From Balneola sp. (lineage in GTDB: Bacteria; Bacteroidota; Rhodothermia; Balneolales; Balneolaceae), in assembly GCA_028284195.1 (NCBI GenBank), contig JANQSE010000002.1, positions 62,001 through 126,000 on the forward strand: a DNA stretch of 64,000 bases, read 5' to 3'. Positions 8,549-17,889 of this stretch are shown here, in pieces. The notes below the pieces were generated by a model that did not search any database, had not been told where the DNA came from, and was given only the letters and a program-made list of their open reading frames with translations. Numbering within the stretch: position 1 is the first letter of the stretch; each line of letters starts with the position of its first letter. The position numbers and the translations under genes are program-made.

Positions 8549-10261
8549 TTATAACGTTAGTTTTATACCTCCAAAAACCTGGAAAGGACGTTCTTCATAT
8601 CCTTCCCAAAGTTCATATTTTTCCCCCAGAATATTCAACACTTTAAAGTAAACGCCAAATTTTTCGTTGATCTTATAATTCAGCTCTCCATTTACCAGAA
8701 TATATCCATTTAAATTTGATGTGTTTGCAGGGTTTTCTCTTTCTCCTTTAAATTGAGCCCAGCTTGATATAATAAGAGGGTCTGCTATTCTGATGTTAAA
8801 TGCTCCTTCTGCCCCTAAACGTTCTTCGAAAGGAACATCCCCGCCTGTTTTCAGTTCAGGTCTTTGAGCATAAAGCAATCCATCAAACCAAATTTTGTTA
8901 TTTACGAGTTTTTGAGTAACTCCCATTTCCACTCTGAACGTTGATACTGTTGCATAATTGATGCCATAGAAAGTTTGTTCCTGATTTGCTCCAAAAGTCT
9001 GGGTTGTTCTTGCATAAAATGCATAATTATCAGTGGACTGAAATGAGAATGAGCCAAAGAGCATAGTGGATGGAATTGGACTGAATTCCAATCCTGCGTC
9101 GATACCAAACACGTACTGGTACCGGGTCTGAGAGTTCGCATTCAAAAATCGGTTGGTTTGATGGTGCTGCGACATTGATTTTATTTCAGGGCGTGTATAT
9201 ACAGAGCCGATCAGGTTTATGTTATCCTGTATGCCATGATTCATACTTGCTTCAGAAATAAACAAGGGTTTACTTCTGAAACCATCAGATAAAAAACCAA
9301 TACCGCCTTCGAGCTTTATTTTAGTTACGTAGTTAAACAAAGAGCTATACCCGAATGTAGCAGAAGAGTTTATCCATTGGGTATCTCCGGCCCCCCCGGC
9401 GGAGTAATTGCCTCCTTTTACATTTATTGTTGCTGTGAATACATCATATATATCTGACCCTGCCCAGGTTTTTTTAAACCCGGATTGCACAAACTGCTCC
9501 GACTGGTTTCCTCTTAGAGCTGTGTTTGGGGCCTTCAAATCGATACCGATTAGTGTTCCGTTTAGATAAAACTCCCAACCTTCAAGCGCATTGCTATTAT
9601 TTTCGAGAATAAACCCGGCGCTTGCACCCTGATATTCTTTTTTAGCCGTACCCGAATTATCGTTTGGAACGTTGGCAGAAAGATCGAACAAATGATTGAA
9701 GTCACTAAAAGCACTGGCTTTTACCGAAAATTTAGCACCGTTATTTAGCCTGGTACCATAAACGCCATCAATGTTCAGGAATCGAAAGCCCGAATCCTGG
9801 TTGTTTAGATGCCCATCCGAACTGCTAAAATCCAGATTTGCCGAAGCTATGCTGTTTTCATGTAACCGATGAAGTGCATAAGCTTCTATTTCGGGAGTTA
9901 TAAAGGTTCCAAATCCGGCTTTAATGAAGGCACGGGTTCTTGGGGGCTTTTGCAGGATTATTTTTTGAGGCGGAGTTGGCCTGTCTAGCTGAGTAAGCAC
10001 TATACTTGCAACGGCATCTTTATCCGATTCCATAAAAGGTGTTCTATTAGGGTCTATCCTGAAGATGCGTGGTTTTGGATTAAATCCTAGAATTGGTTGT
10101 CTGCGTATTCCGGGAAATCTTGCACGAAATTCACTTCTGATTTCAATGTCTTGGGGGTCTATTTCGGGAAGAAGGGAGTTTTGGGTATTTCCACTTTGGG
10201 CAAAAGCAGGCCCAACCGGGCAAAAGAGTAATAAGATGAATACAAGTAGAGATCTTTTCAT
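8549..10261 (-). CDS. Outer-membrane beta-barrel protein (TonB-receptor-like, no plug seen)
   Basis: 570 residues with a clear signal peptide ending AFAQ at about residue 22. The rest is a string of amphipathic beta strands with alternating aromatics, ending in 'EERPFQVFGGIKLTL', typical of a barrel closing strand. Fragments such as 'NYKINEKFGVYFKVLNILGE' resemble the last strands of TonB-dependent receptors. I see no N-terminal plug domain or TonB box, and the length is well under that of a full receptor. It heads the run HU, HU-SPOR, exbB, exbD, tonB. It is probably an outer-membrane channel or structural barrel tied to that motor; the substrate is unknown. Confidence 0.72.
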   Translation of the reverse strand: MKRSLLVFILLLFCPVGPAFAQSGNTQNSLLPEIDPQDIEIRSEFRARFPGIRRQPILGFNPKPRIFRIDPNRTPFMESDKDAVASIVLTQLDRPTPPQKIILQKPPRTRAFIKAGFGTFITPEIEAYALHRLHENSIASANLDFSSSDGHLNNQDSGFRFLNIDGVYGTRLNNGAKFSVKASAFSDFNHLFDLSANVPNDNSGTAKKEYQGASAGFILENNSNALEGWEFYLNGTLIGIDLKAPNTALRGNQSEQFVQSGFKKTWAGSDIYDVFTATINVKGGNYSAGGAGDTQWINSSATFGYSSLFNYVTKIKLEGGIGFLSDGFRSKPLFISEASMNHGIQDNINLIGSVYTRPEIKSMSQHHQTNRFLNANSQTRYQYVFGIDAGLEFSPIPSTMLFGSFSFQSTDNYAFYARTTQTFGANQEQTFYGINYATVSTFRVEMGVTQKLVNNKIWFDGLLYAQRPELKTGGDVPFEERLGAEGAFNIRIADPLIISSWAQFKGERENPANTSNLNGYILVNGELNYKINEKFGVYFKVLNILGEKYELWEGYEERPFQVFGGIKLTL

Positions 10262-10301
10262 CGCTTGATAAAAGTTTTGGGAATGTACTAAATTTTTAAA
10301 G

Positions 10302-10315
10302 CAAGGTTAACCTTG
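10302..10315. promoter_or_regulatory. 14-bp perfect palindrome upstream of the barrel gene
   Basis: CAAGGTTAACCTTG is a perfect dyad 41 bases before the barrel gene's start codon, in the only gap of any size in this operon. It has no loop and no T-run, so it fits a dimeric repressor or activator site better than a terminator. The binding protein is unknown. Confidence 0.3.
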
Positions 10316-10342
10316 TAACGCTAAAAGATGTACTGAGCCAGT

Positions 10343-11371
10343 TCAGGCTTGCTCCCCTGTATTGGCAGAATGTTTTAGTACTATATATTTGTCTATTGCC
10401 AATAATACCGGCGTACTGATTATTATAACCGCCAATGTTGATGCGTGCGTTATGGTACCATATGCGAGGCCTGTTGCCTCAGGTACTGCATACAAAAGGA
10501 GCAACGCTTTAGTAACAAATAAATGATACGTACCCACACCACCCGGAGTGGGGATAATAATTCCAACAGCCGATACCATAGTGAGAATTAAAGCATCAGC
10601 GTAAGACAGCTCATATACTGTTTGGAGATCAAACATCCAAAACGGGATGTAGGTCATGCTAATGTAACATGCCCATATTAAGGCGGTGTACAAAATAAAC
10701 AGTGGCCAGTTTTTTAATTCTTTTATAGCGAGTACGCCATCAACAAATGTTTTGCTGATCTCTTTGAGCTTTTCAAAACCGGTTGATATGATCTCAATTT
10801 TGCTGCTAAGAGCTCTTAGTACAAAATAGATAACGCCGATTGCAATAGCTCCGATGGCCAGATATTTGGCAATGAGTAGGGCAAAGGATAATAACACCCC
10901 AGAATCAGTGATATCAATGCCAAACAAGTTATTGAGTATTTCCGGGTCAGACACCATAAAAATTACTACAGAAGTCATAAGTAATATCAGGCTGAGCATG
11001 TCAATGATGCGCTCCAGAACAATGGTGCCAATAAGTTTACTGTTGCTTTCATCAACCTGGCGGGCAACATAAACGGGGCGCGTAATTTCTCCCAACCGGG
11101 CAAAAGGGATGTTCGATAAATAACCAATCATTACTCCGGTAAACAGAGTAATCCGGTGCGGAGTTTTTTCTTCATTGCTGAACAAAAGGCTCCATCGTTC
11201 GGCACGGATGAAATGTGATACTAGTGTTGCAAGAAAAAAGGGAAGTATCCATCCATAACTCATGTTTTTGGATGCTTCTAGAACCTGCTCAATTTCTACT
11301 TCTTTAAATGCAATCCAGAGAAACACAGCTGCTATGAGTATTCCGGCAAGTACTTTAAGAGTTGTTTTCAA
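10343..11371 (-). CDS. Flippase-like/UPF0104 (lysylphosphatidylglycerol synthase TM-type) membrane protein
   Basis: A polytopic inner-membrane protein of 342 residues with about eight hydrophobic segments. It carries the family signature around 'RAERWSLLF', 'ARLGEITRPVYVARQVDESN' and 'PTPGGVGTYHLFV'. The same fold forms the membrane half of MprF. Stand-alone versions are often called flippase-like, but their substrates are mostly unproven. Translation appears to start at a TTG three bases after the lolA stop; the next Met is 36 residues in and would remove the first helix. It probably shares a transcript with lolA and ftsK. Confidence 0.85.
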   Translation of the reverse strand: MKTTLKVLAGILIAAVFLWIAFKEVEIEQVLEASKNMSYGWILPFFLATLVSHFIRAERWSLLFSNEEKTPHRITLFTGVMIGYLSNIPFARLGEITRPVYVARQVDESNSKLIGTIVLERIIDMLSLILLMTSVVIFMVSDPEILNNLFGIDITDSGVLLSFALLIAKYLAIGAIAIGVIYFVLRALSSKIEIISTGFEKLKEISKTFVDGVLAIKELKNWPLFILYTALIWACYISMTYIPFWMFDLQTVYELSYADALILTMVSAVGIIIPTPGGVGTYHLFVTKALLLLYAVPEATGLAYGTITHASTLAVIIISTPVLLAIDKYIVLKHSANTGEQA

Positions 11372-11374
11372 TAA

Positions 11375-11989
11375 TCAGTACCTGGTATCTACAATTTCAG
11401 CATCCTGTGGGTAGCTCAATATAAATAGCTCCTCATTTTTAGGAAGAAAGGCGCCGTTTTTAAAGGTGGTGATAATCACATTTTCGGAAAAATCATAAGC
11501 CGTTATGCTTACCGGATTTGATTTACTATCCACAACAATTTCTACTTTTACAAAGGTTGCGAAGTCATCCCCGGTTGTCATCGTGATTTTGGTTGTTCCT
11601 TTAGCGGATGCTTCTTCTGTAATAGTGTAGGTCGAATCCACTCCGTTTAACATTCTGGATGGAGCAAAGTCGTCATCTTCTTCTGCATAATCACTGATGA
11701 TGACACGATTCCTGTTCTCATCATACACTTTAGAAGTTGTTCCATCCACAATCAGTAACTGCTCTTCGCTGTCCAGTCGGTATTTATCCGATGCGACCCA
11801 GATCTTCCCATCGCTGGTAAGCGACTCGTTTGTGTAAGAATCTATATAGGTGTGTTTGAAGTCTGCTGCGAATACTTTGTTATTCTCAAAGTTTGATCGC
11901 AGTTTTTGAAAAGCTGTTTGCTGAGCTGAAATGCCTTTTATTCCAACAAACAGCATCACAAAAAGTAGTTTACAGATCTTCAAGTCCAT
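11375..11989 (-). CDS. lolA: Outer-membrane lipoprotein carrier protein LolA
   Basis: This periplasmic chaperone carries lipoproteins from the LolCDE transporter to the outer membrane. From the chosen ATG the protein is 204 residues, with a signal peptide (KICKLLFVMLFVGIKGISAQ). Core LolA features follow: 'FKHTYIDSYTNESLTSDGKI', 'SDKYRLDSEEQLLIVDG', and a C-terminal 'PVSITAYDFSENVIITTF' strand pair. A longer frame reaches back to 12088 inside ftsK but would bury the signal peptide. The start used overlaps the ftsK 3' end by 20 bases, so translational coupling is likely. A lolA-ftsK pairing is common in this phylum. Confidence 0.88.
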   Translation of the reverse strand: MDLKICKLLFVMLFVGIKGISAQQTAFQKLRSNFENNKVFAADFKHTYIDSYTNESLTSDGKIWVASDKYRLDSEEQLLIVDGTTSKVYDENRNRVIISDYAEEDDDFAPSRMLNGVDSTYTITEEASAKGTTKITMTTGDDFATFVKVEIVVDSKSNPVSITAYDFSENVIITTFKNGAFLPKNEELFILSYPQDAEIVDTRY

Positions 11990-14492
11990 CAAGTATTTCC
12001 TGAAGTTCTTCTTCGTCCTGAACGAGAACATCTCGCGCGGTACTTCCCTGATATGGGCCAACAATCCCTGCATTAAATAATTGATCAATAATTCTTCCGG
12101 CTCTGTTATAACCGATTTTTAATTTTCTTTGCAATAGCGAAACCGATCCCTGCTGATGAAGCATTACTACTTTTGCCGCAGCCTGGAACATTTCATCCAT
12201 GTCTTCTAACGGATCGGGTATGCCTGCATTGTCCTCCTGAATAATTGGTAGATGGAAAGGTTCTTTATAACCCGCCTGTTGGCCGATGAATGAATTTATG
12301 CTTTCTACTTCTTCTGTGGATACAAATGCGTTTTGGAGCCGGGTCATGCCTGCGCCATTAGTAAATAACATATCTCCGGCACCTACTAATTGATCCGCGC
12401 CTCCCACATCTAAAATGGTTCTTGAATCTACTTTTGAGGCAACCTGATAGGCAATTCGGGCCGGGAAGTTAGCTTTTATCGTTCCGGTAATTACGTTTAC
12501 CGAAGGCCGTTGTGTTGCCACCACTAAATGAATTCCAATTGCCCGTGCTAACTGAGCAAGCCGTGCTATAGGCTCTTCGATCTGCTTTCCGGCGGTCATC
12601 ATCAAATCCGCAAGCTCATCAATAATTACTACAATGTAAGGGAGATGGCGGTGTCCCAATTCTTCATCCAGCTCTCCGGCTTTAAACTTTTTATTATAGG
12701 CCTTGATGTCGCGTACTAACGCCATTTTCAACAGGTCGTAACGATCATCCATTTCTTTACAAACACTATTTAAGGTTTCTAATGCCTTGGAAGTATCCGT
12801 TACAATGGGTTCGTCTGCATTAGGCAGCATAGCCAAAAAATGGTTCTGGATATTTCGATAGAGAGCCAATTCTATTTTCTTCGGGTCAATCATCACAAAC
12901 TTGAGGTTCTCGGGGTCGCATTTGTACAAGAGGCAAGTGATGATTGTGTTAACCCCTACCGATTTACCTGAGCCTGTTGCACCTGCCATTAATAAGTGGG
13001 GCATCTTTGCCAGATCAATCATGAATACTTCGTTTTCGATGGTTTTACCAAAGGCAACCGGAAGTGTCATGTCGGTTTCCACAAATTTCTTTGTGTTGAT
13101 GACCTGTTTGATGTACACTGTTTCCCGTGTACTGTTTGGTACTTCAATTCCTACCGCAGATTTCCCCGGAATGGGCGTAAGCATACGAAGGCCTTTCACC
13201 GCCATCGCCATTTTTAAATCATTCGAATAGCTTTCAATCTTGCTGATTTTTACATCCGGAGCTGGCTCTAATTCATATAAGGTTACTGTTGGCCCCACTA
13301 TGGCGTTTATTCCCACTATCTCTATACGGTGTCTTTTCAGTTTATCAAGAATAATGCGTTTGTTCTCACGTATTTCCTCAAGATCAACTTCTGCACGATC
13401 ATCTGAAGGCGTGTCCAGCAAATCCATAGTGGGGAACTTGTACCGAATTATAGGTACTTCTTTAGCCTTGTCCTGGTTGATCTTATCCAGCTCCCTTTCG
13501 TCTGCTTGTTCGTCGCCTTCACCTTTGAAAACGGCTACTTCAAGATCATCTTCATCATCGTCAAGCACCTCTTTTTCTTCAAGGGTTTTTTCCATTACCG
13601 CCTTCGGGCGGGTATCCAGGTTTTGCACGTTATGCTTTTCACTTTCAATGCGCTCGAGATCTTCTTCCTGAGATTTAGCCACGATATCTTCGATACTTGG
13701 GGCAGGTTCTGAAGATCCTTTTGCCTCTTCAATTTGGATTGCTTTGGCTTTTTTGTTCTCTTTCTCTTTTTTAGCTGCGTCCCTTTCAGCTCGTTTTGCA
13801 GCAAGGCGGTCTTCACGTTCTTGAGCTCTGATTTCTTTTTTTTCTTCGCGGGCTATTCGGGTGTCTTCTAATTTATGCTGAATGTTTTCGATCCAGAGCT
13901 TCAGGTTATCAATAGATTTCTGAAGGTCTCTGTCCCATAGTAACAGTAGTGTAACTATGGCAAGTAAGAAAAGAATTATTCCGGAACCAATACTGCTGGT
14001 AAAGTTTTGAAGTACTTTTGAAATAACAACTCCTGCACCTCCGCTCCATACTGAATCGGAAGGGAAATCAGCGTTGGCATTTGTCCACCCCAAAATGGTT
14101 GAAAGCAGCAGCATACTCCAGATGCCGAGAATTGTAATCCAGCCGAGTTCTTTATAGCTGCGCCTCCGAAAAATATGCCAGCCTTGGAAAAAGATGAGTA
14201 TGGATAAAATAAAACTTGTGTACCCGAACATCTGATGAACTACAAAATGGGAGAGATATGCCCCAACCGGCCCCAGCCAGTTTTGCACCAGACGGGAAGA
14301 GGCATCGGTATTAAAAAGATCGGGAAAGGAAAGTGTACGGGCGTATTGGTAGTCTTCGGATGTATAGGACACAATACTTAACCCAAGCAGCACAGCGATT
14401 GCGATAATAATGACCCCAATGATCTCAACCTTTCGGTTGTCATCTATACCTGCTTTTGAGCTGCCTGCGGTATTTAGCTTCTTTTTAGCCAT
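11970..14492 (-). CDS. ftsK: DNA translocase FtsK/SpoIIIE
   Basis: A hexameric ATP-driven DNA pump at the septum that clears chromosomes and aids dimer resolution. The 840 residues hold about four N-terminal membrane helices (25-200) and a charged Lys/Glu/Ala coiled linker (about 215-330). The alpha/beta motor has its Walker A (GATGSGKSVGVN) near residue 503 and a Walker B in 'YIVVIIDELADLMM'. The C-terminal winged-helix gamma domain ('GSVSLLQRKLKIGYNRAGRI') reads the polar guide sequences. Length and order are complete. Its start overlaps comB by 8 bases. Confidence 0.97.
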   Translation of the reverse strand: MAKKKLNTAGSSKAGIDDNRKVEIIGVIIIAIAVLLGLSIVSYTSEDYQYARTLSFPDLFNTDASSRLVQNWLGPVGAYLSHFVVHQMFGYTSFILSILIFFQGWHIFRRRSYKELGWITILGIWSMLLLSTILGWTNANADFPSDSVWSGGAGVVISKVLQNFTSSIGSGIILFLLAIVTLLLLWDRDLQKSIDNLKLWIENIQHKLEDTRIAREEKKEIRAQEREDRLAAKRAERDAAKKEKENKKAKAIQIEEAKGSSEPAPSIEDIVAKSQEEDLERIESEKHNVQNLDTRPKAVMEKTLEEKEVLDDDEDDLEVAVFKGEGDEQADERELDKINQDKAKEVPIIRYKFPTMDLLDTPSDDRAEVDLEEIRENKRIILDKLKRHRIEIVGINAIVGPTVTLYELEPAPDVKISKIESYSNDLKMAMAVKGLRMLTPIPGKSAVGIEVPNSTRETVYIKQVINTKKFVETDMTLPVAFGKTIENEVFMIDLAKMPHLLMAGATGSGKSVGVNTIITCLLYKCDPENLKFVMIDPKKIELALYRNIQNHFLAMLPNADEPIVTDTSKALETLNSVCKEMDDRYDLLKMALVRDIKAYNKKFKAGELDEELGHRHLPYIVVIIDELADLMMTAGKQIEEPIARLAQLARAIGIHLVVATQRPSVNVITGTIKANFPARIAYQVASKVDSRTILDVGGADQLVGAGDMLFTNGAGMTRLQNAFVSTEEVESINSFIGQQAGYKEPFHLPIIQEDNAGIPDPLEDMDEMFQAAAKVVMLHQQGSVSLLQRKLKIGYNRAGRIIDQLFNAGIVGPYQGSTARDVLVQDEEELQEILDGLEDL

Positions 14493-15222
14493 TTACATTT
14501 ACTAAGATACCATCTTTCATGCCTGGTAGCACATCAAATTTATCAACCTTACAAACAAAAGAAATATCGCCTTCGGGTACAAGTTCTTTCAGGCGCATGG
14601 CGTGGTTACTTCCGTTAATGGCATCTTCAAGTTCATCTTTGTATTTCTGATATAAGCTGAATGCGATCTTTACACCGTCTTTGGTGTTCTTAGGTAATCT
14701 TCCTTTACACATTTTATAAATAACAGAACCGGCAAAAAGAGTGTCCTCTAAAGACATTTTTCCTTGCCACCCCGAGCAAACCAGAACCACATCATCGTCG
14801 TGCTCATCAAGTACCTTTAAAATACTTTTCTGGTTTAAAAAACATCCTACATATAACCGGTTTGCCAATGAAGCTTTTTTTATTGCCTTGGTTCCATTCG
14901 TTGTATTAATGATAAGTGTTTTATTAGTTACTGTATCTTTGGTGTATTCCAACGGTGAGTTCCCCAAATGGAATCCTTCAATTTTGTATCCATTTTGCTC
15001 ACCACAAAGTAGATAGTCATTACTATCCATAGTTTGAGCAATACGTACGGCGTCTTCCATAGCACCTACGGGGATAATTTTTTTTGCGCCGTTACTAAGT
15101 GCTGTTACCATCGAAGATGCCGCTCTCAACACATCAATAATTATTGCAGATTTTCCTCTCAGTTCTTCTTCCTGGAAGGACTGAACAGAAAAATACACAT
15201 CCATATAATCTAGTCTTGCCAT
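14485..15222 (-). CDS. comB: 2-phosphosulfolactate phosphatase (ComB family)
   Basis: ComB removes phosphate from 2-phosphosulfolactate to give sulfolactate, a step of coenzyme M synthesis in archaea; in bacteria the family takes part in sulfonate metabolism. The 245 residues show the family features 'KSAIIIDVLRAASSMVTAL', 'TLIINTTNGTKAI', 'VVLVCSGWQGKMSLEDTLFA' and a Met-poor C-terminus. No other coenzyme M or sulfolactate gene (comA, comC) is visible nearby. It overlaps ftsK by 8 bases and follows gcvT by 25. The enzymatic family is clear; its physiological role here is open. Confidence 0.88.
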   Translation of the reverse strand: MARLDYMDVYFSVQSFQEEELRGKSAIIIDVLRAASSMVTALSNGAKKIIPVGAMEDAVRIAQTMDSNDYLLCGEQNGYKIEGFHLGNSPLEYTKDTVTNKTLIINTTNGTKAIKKASLANRLYVGCFLNQKSILKVLDEHDDDVVLVCSGWQGKMSLEDTLFAGSVIYKMCKGRLPKNTKDGVKIAFSLYQKYKDELEDAINGSNHAMRLKELVPEGDISFVCKVDKFDVLPGMKDGILVNVNG

Positions 15223-15247
15223 CGTAAATTATTAAGTAAATCTCTCT

Positions 15248-16342
15248 TTATTTTTTGATAAAAGGAGGGCGTGTTATTGTTGCCTCTCCGGTTTTCTTTC
15301 GGATGGCAATGTGAATGGTATTGCCTTCAACAGCAAATTCTTTTTTCACATATCCCATCCCAATTCCTTTACCCAAAGTAATAGACATTGTTCCACTGGC
15401 AACTTCCCCGATTATGTTGCCGCTTTCATCCACAATTTCATATCCATGCCTTGGAATGTTGCGCTCATCGTTCATTACAAAGCCGACCAATTGCCGGGCA
15501 TTGCCTTCTTCTTTCTTTTTTAGTAAGGCTTCTCTTCCAACAAAATCACCTTTCTCGAATTTGGTGATCCAGCCTAATCGTGCCTCTAATGGGTGGGTGT
15601 TTTTAGTGATGTCATTTCCATACAGGGCAAAGCCCATTTCAAGGCGAAGGGTATCACGGGCACCCAGCCCGCAAGGCTCTATTCCGAATTCCTCACCGGC
15701 TTCAAAAATTGTGTTCCACACAGTTTCTACGTCCACACCCTCGGTTTTAAAATAAAGCTCAAAGCCTTTTTCTCCGGTATAGCCTGTTCCGGATATAATC
15801 ATATCAATGCCAGCCAGCTTTCCGGTTGTAAAGGCATAAAACCCAATACCAGCCATATCAACATCTGTAAGCTTTTGTAACGCCTGCGCAGATTTAGGCC
15901 CCTGAACTGCGAGTAAGGCATAATCATCCGAGCGGTTAACCAATTCAGCATTCATAGTATTCTGAGAACTGACCCAATCAAAATCTTTGTCAACATTTGC
16001 TCCGTTTACCACCAGCATGTATTCATTTTCAGTCAGCATATAAACGATCAAATCATCAACAATACCACCATCTTCGTAGCACATGCAAGAATATTGGGCT
16101 TTGCCGGGAACTAACTTTGAAGCGTCGTTCACCGTCACTTTTTGAATCAGATCAAGAGCGTATTCTCCTGAAATAAAAAACTCACCCATATGCGACACAT
16201 CAAAAACTCCCACATCGTTACGAATCGCTTCATGTTCAGTTTTAATGCCTTTGTACTGCACGGGCATTTCGAATCCGGCAAATTCAACAAGCTTTCCACC
16301 TTCTTTTTGATGAATGGAATGAAACGGGGTTTTTTTTGACAT
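15248..16342 (-). CDS. gcvT: Glycine cleavage system T protein (aminomethyltransferase)
   Basis: GcvT takes the aminomethyl group from lipoyl-GcvH, releases ammonia and passes the carbon to tetrahydrofolate. The 364-residue protein has the usual length and motifs: 'MPVQYKGIKTEHEAIRNDVG', 'FDVSHMGEFFI', 'SGTGYTGEKGFELYF', and 'PCGLGARDTLRLEMGFALYG', which contains the folate-site region. The C-terminal barrel carries 'GEVASGTMSITLGKGIGMGY'. No gcvH or gcvP is in the window, so the system is split on the chromosome, as is common. It is the first gene of the block that runs left to ftsK. Confidence 0.97.
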   Translation of the reverse strand: MSKKTPFHSIHQKEGGKLVEFAGFEMPVQYKGIKTEHEAIRNDVGVFDVSHMGEFFISGEYALDLIQKVTVNDASKLVPGKAQYSCMCYEDGGIVDDLIVYMLTENEYMLVVNGANVDKDFDWVSSQNTMNAELVNRSDDYALLAVQGPKSAQALQKLTDVDMAGIGFYAFTTGKLAGIDMIISGTGYTGEKGFELYFKTEGVDVETVWNTIFEAGEEFGIEPCGLGARDTLRLEMGFALYGNDITKNTHPLEARLGWITKFEKGDFVGREALLKKKEEGNARQLVGFVMNDERNIPRHGYEIVDESGNIIGEVASGTMSITLGKGIGMGYVKKEFAVEGNTIHIAIRKKTGEATITRPPFIKK

Positions 16343-16393
16343 CTTTAATTAAATACTTTTTAAACTCTAAAATGAAAAGTTAAGATTATTCTT

Positions 16394-16624
16394 ATGAATA
16401 CTAAAAAAAGATTGCATGCACATAGTTTCATTTATATTGCCGAGGCATCAATATCAGCGTGCAATGGAGGCATCTGTACAAACATGGTTGTTTGTTTTGG
16501 CCCCTGGTGGTATCCAGAGTACTATAATTTATATGCGTACCCAGACGAAGAGCATGTTAGCTGTGTTCATGATAGAGGAGTTGAAGATAATGGGTGTGTT
16601 ACATTTGTCTGCGGTGTTTTTTGA
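16394..16624 (+). CDS. Putative small Cys-rich exported peptide (NVEAL-like, possibly decayed)
   Basis: A 76-residue frame whose stop is 14 bases before the propeller lipoprotein start. After a short basic lead it reads 'IYIAEASISACNGGICT', then several more Cys, including a final 'VSCVHD...GC..FVC' pattern, seven Cys in total. Bacteroidota six-bladed propeller lipoproteins are often encoded beside small 'NVEAL' peptides that have a leader ending near N-V-E-A-L and a Cys-rich tail. 'IAEAS' followed by a Cys-rich tail is reminiscent of this. A proper hydrophobic leader is missing, so the 5' part may be eroded or the frame may be chance. An alternative frame (16416-16637) has no such pattern. 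Confidence 0.35.
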   Translation: MNTKKRLHAHSFIYIAEASISACNGGICTNMVVCFGPWWYPEYYNLYAYPDEEHVSCVHDRGVEDNGCVTFVCGVF

Positions 16625-16638
16625 TGTGGAAAATTAAA

Positions 16639-17889
16639 ATGAAGAATGGGCAATTTTTAAAAAATTTCTTTAAGCTTTTTGTGTTGAGCTTAGTTTTTTT
16701 TGGTTGCTTAGGTAATTCAGAAAAGAAGATTCACCCATCTCTACAAAAGCTTTCTAAATTTGAGCCGATAGACTTTTTTTTGGACATAAGTGCCGAATCA
16801 GAAGTAAAAGACTTGCTTGCTAGTTTGAATGATAGTTCGATTAAAGCTAAGATTAGATCAAAGAAAACAGATTCTTTATATACTCAGATTTTTGGAGTAA
16901 AGGAATTAGAGGTTGATGATTTTGGAAATATATACCTGACAAAAGATCAACTAAATTCTATTCTTGTATATAATAGTATGGGAGAGTTTATATATAAAAT
17001 TGGCAGAGGGGGGAGTGGACCAGGTGAGTTTTTAGAGATAAGAACGTTCGAATTTAATTCAGATTTTTCAACGTTGTATGTTCTTGATAGAAATGAGATA
17101 GAAATTTTTAAAATGTCTAAAAAAAATAAATTTGAGCCTGATAAAACATTAATTCATAATCTTAGTATGTCACATGATTTATGTACGCTTAATGATAGAT
17201 TATTTGTTCAAGGATTTAAATATGTTGCTACGGATTCAAATTCATTAAAAAAGGGAGTGTTTTCTCACGTTAAGACAACAAAATCTGTTCACGAAATTGA
17301 TATAAATACACAAGAAATCAATAATTCTTTTGGTCAACTATACACTTCTTATTCAGGTGCCCCTCCTCTTGATGCAATGCTCTCAAGCACCTTTTTAAGT
17401 TGTAATGAAGATACAGATACTATTGTAACAGCACTTAAGCACTTCGCTTATTTTTTTGGTTACGGATCATCTGGAGAGTTAAAGTGGACTTCAAAAATTG
17501 AAAATTTTAAATATCCGGCAATAGAAGAACTGGATATTAAATCCCCAACTGTAGGCATAAGGTTTGGGTCTGGGGGAGGAGAAATCTTTAACTTTCTTTT
17601 ACCGATACAAGAATATAGAAATGGGTTTTCAATAGTTCAGTTTGGTACCCAATTGACAAATCAATCGCTAAAAGAGTTTATAAAAAATAAAGATGCTTCT
17701 GAAACTGAGACAGATATAAAGCCTAATACCGTTTTAATTAATACTTCTAACGGTGAGCTAATGTATGATAATTCTTTTAAGGGGCGCTATATGAGTGCCA
17801 GTCAAAATTTCTTTGCAATTATTGGAGATGATGAAACTGATTTCAATTCATTTTCTTTACCTGAAGTGGTTATTTACGAAGCAAGATGA
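16639..17889 (+). CDS. Six-bladed beta-propeller lipoprotein
   Basis: 416 residues from the ATG at 16639 (a longer frame from 16594 adds an unlikely lead). The signal peptide ends at a lipobox with Cys23 (LVFFGC), predicting a lipid anchor. Propeller repeats follow, for example 'LEVDDFGNIYLTKDQLNSIL', 'YNSMGEFIYKIGRGGSGPGE' and 'NSDFSTLYVLDRNEIEIF', the NHL/6-bladed pattern seen in Bacteroidota surface lipoproteins (BF3164-like). The end overlaps the metzincin start by ATGA, so the two are translationally coupled. Codons are rich in AGA, ATA and AAT compared with the flanking gcvT and apbC, suggesting transfer. Ligand unknown. Confidence 0.75.
   Translation: MKNGQFLKNFFKLFVLSLVFFGCLGNSEKKIHPSLQKLSKFEPIDFFLDISAESEVKDLLASLNDSSIKAKIRSKKTDSLYTQIFGVKELEVDDFGNIYLTKDQLNSILVYNSMGEFIYKIGRGGSGPGEFLEIRTFEFNSDFSTLYVLDRNEIEIFKMSKKNKFEPDKTLIHNLSMSHDLCTLNDRLFVQGFKYVATDSNSLKKGVFSHVKTTKSVHEIDINTQEINNSFGQLYTSYSGAPPLDAMLSSTFLSCNEDTDTIVTALKHFAYFFGYGSSGELKWTSKIENFKYPAIEELDIKSPTVGIRFGSGGGEIFNFLLPIQEYRNGFSIVQFGTQLTNQSLKEFIKNKDASETETDIKPNTVLINTSNGELMYDNSFKGRYMSASQNFFAIIGDDETDFNSFSLPEVVIYEAR

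Noticed and set aside
16416-16637. Alternative frame before the propeller lipoprotein
   Set aside because: No leader or Cys pattern, and the other frame has both a Cys pattern and a close stop before the next start.
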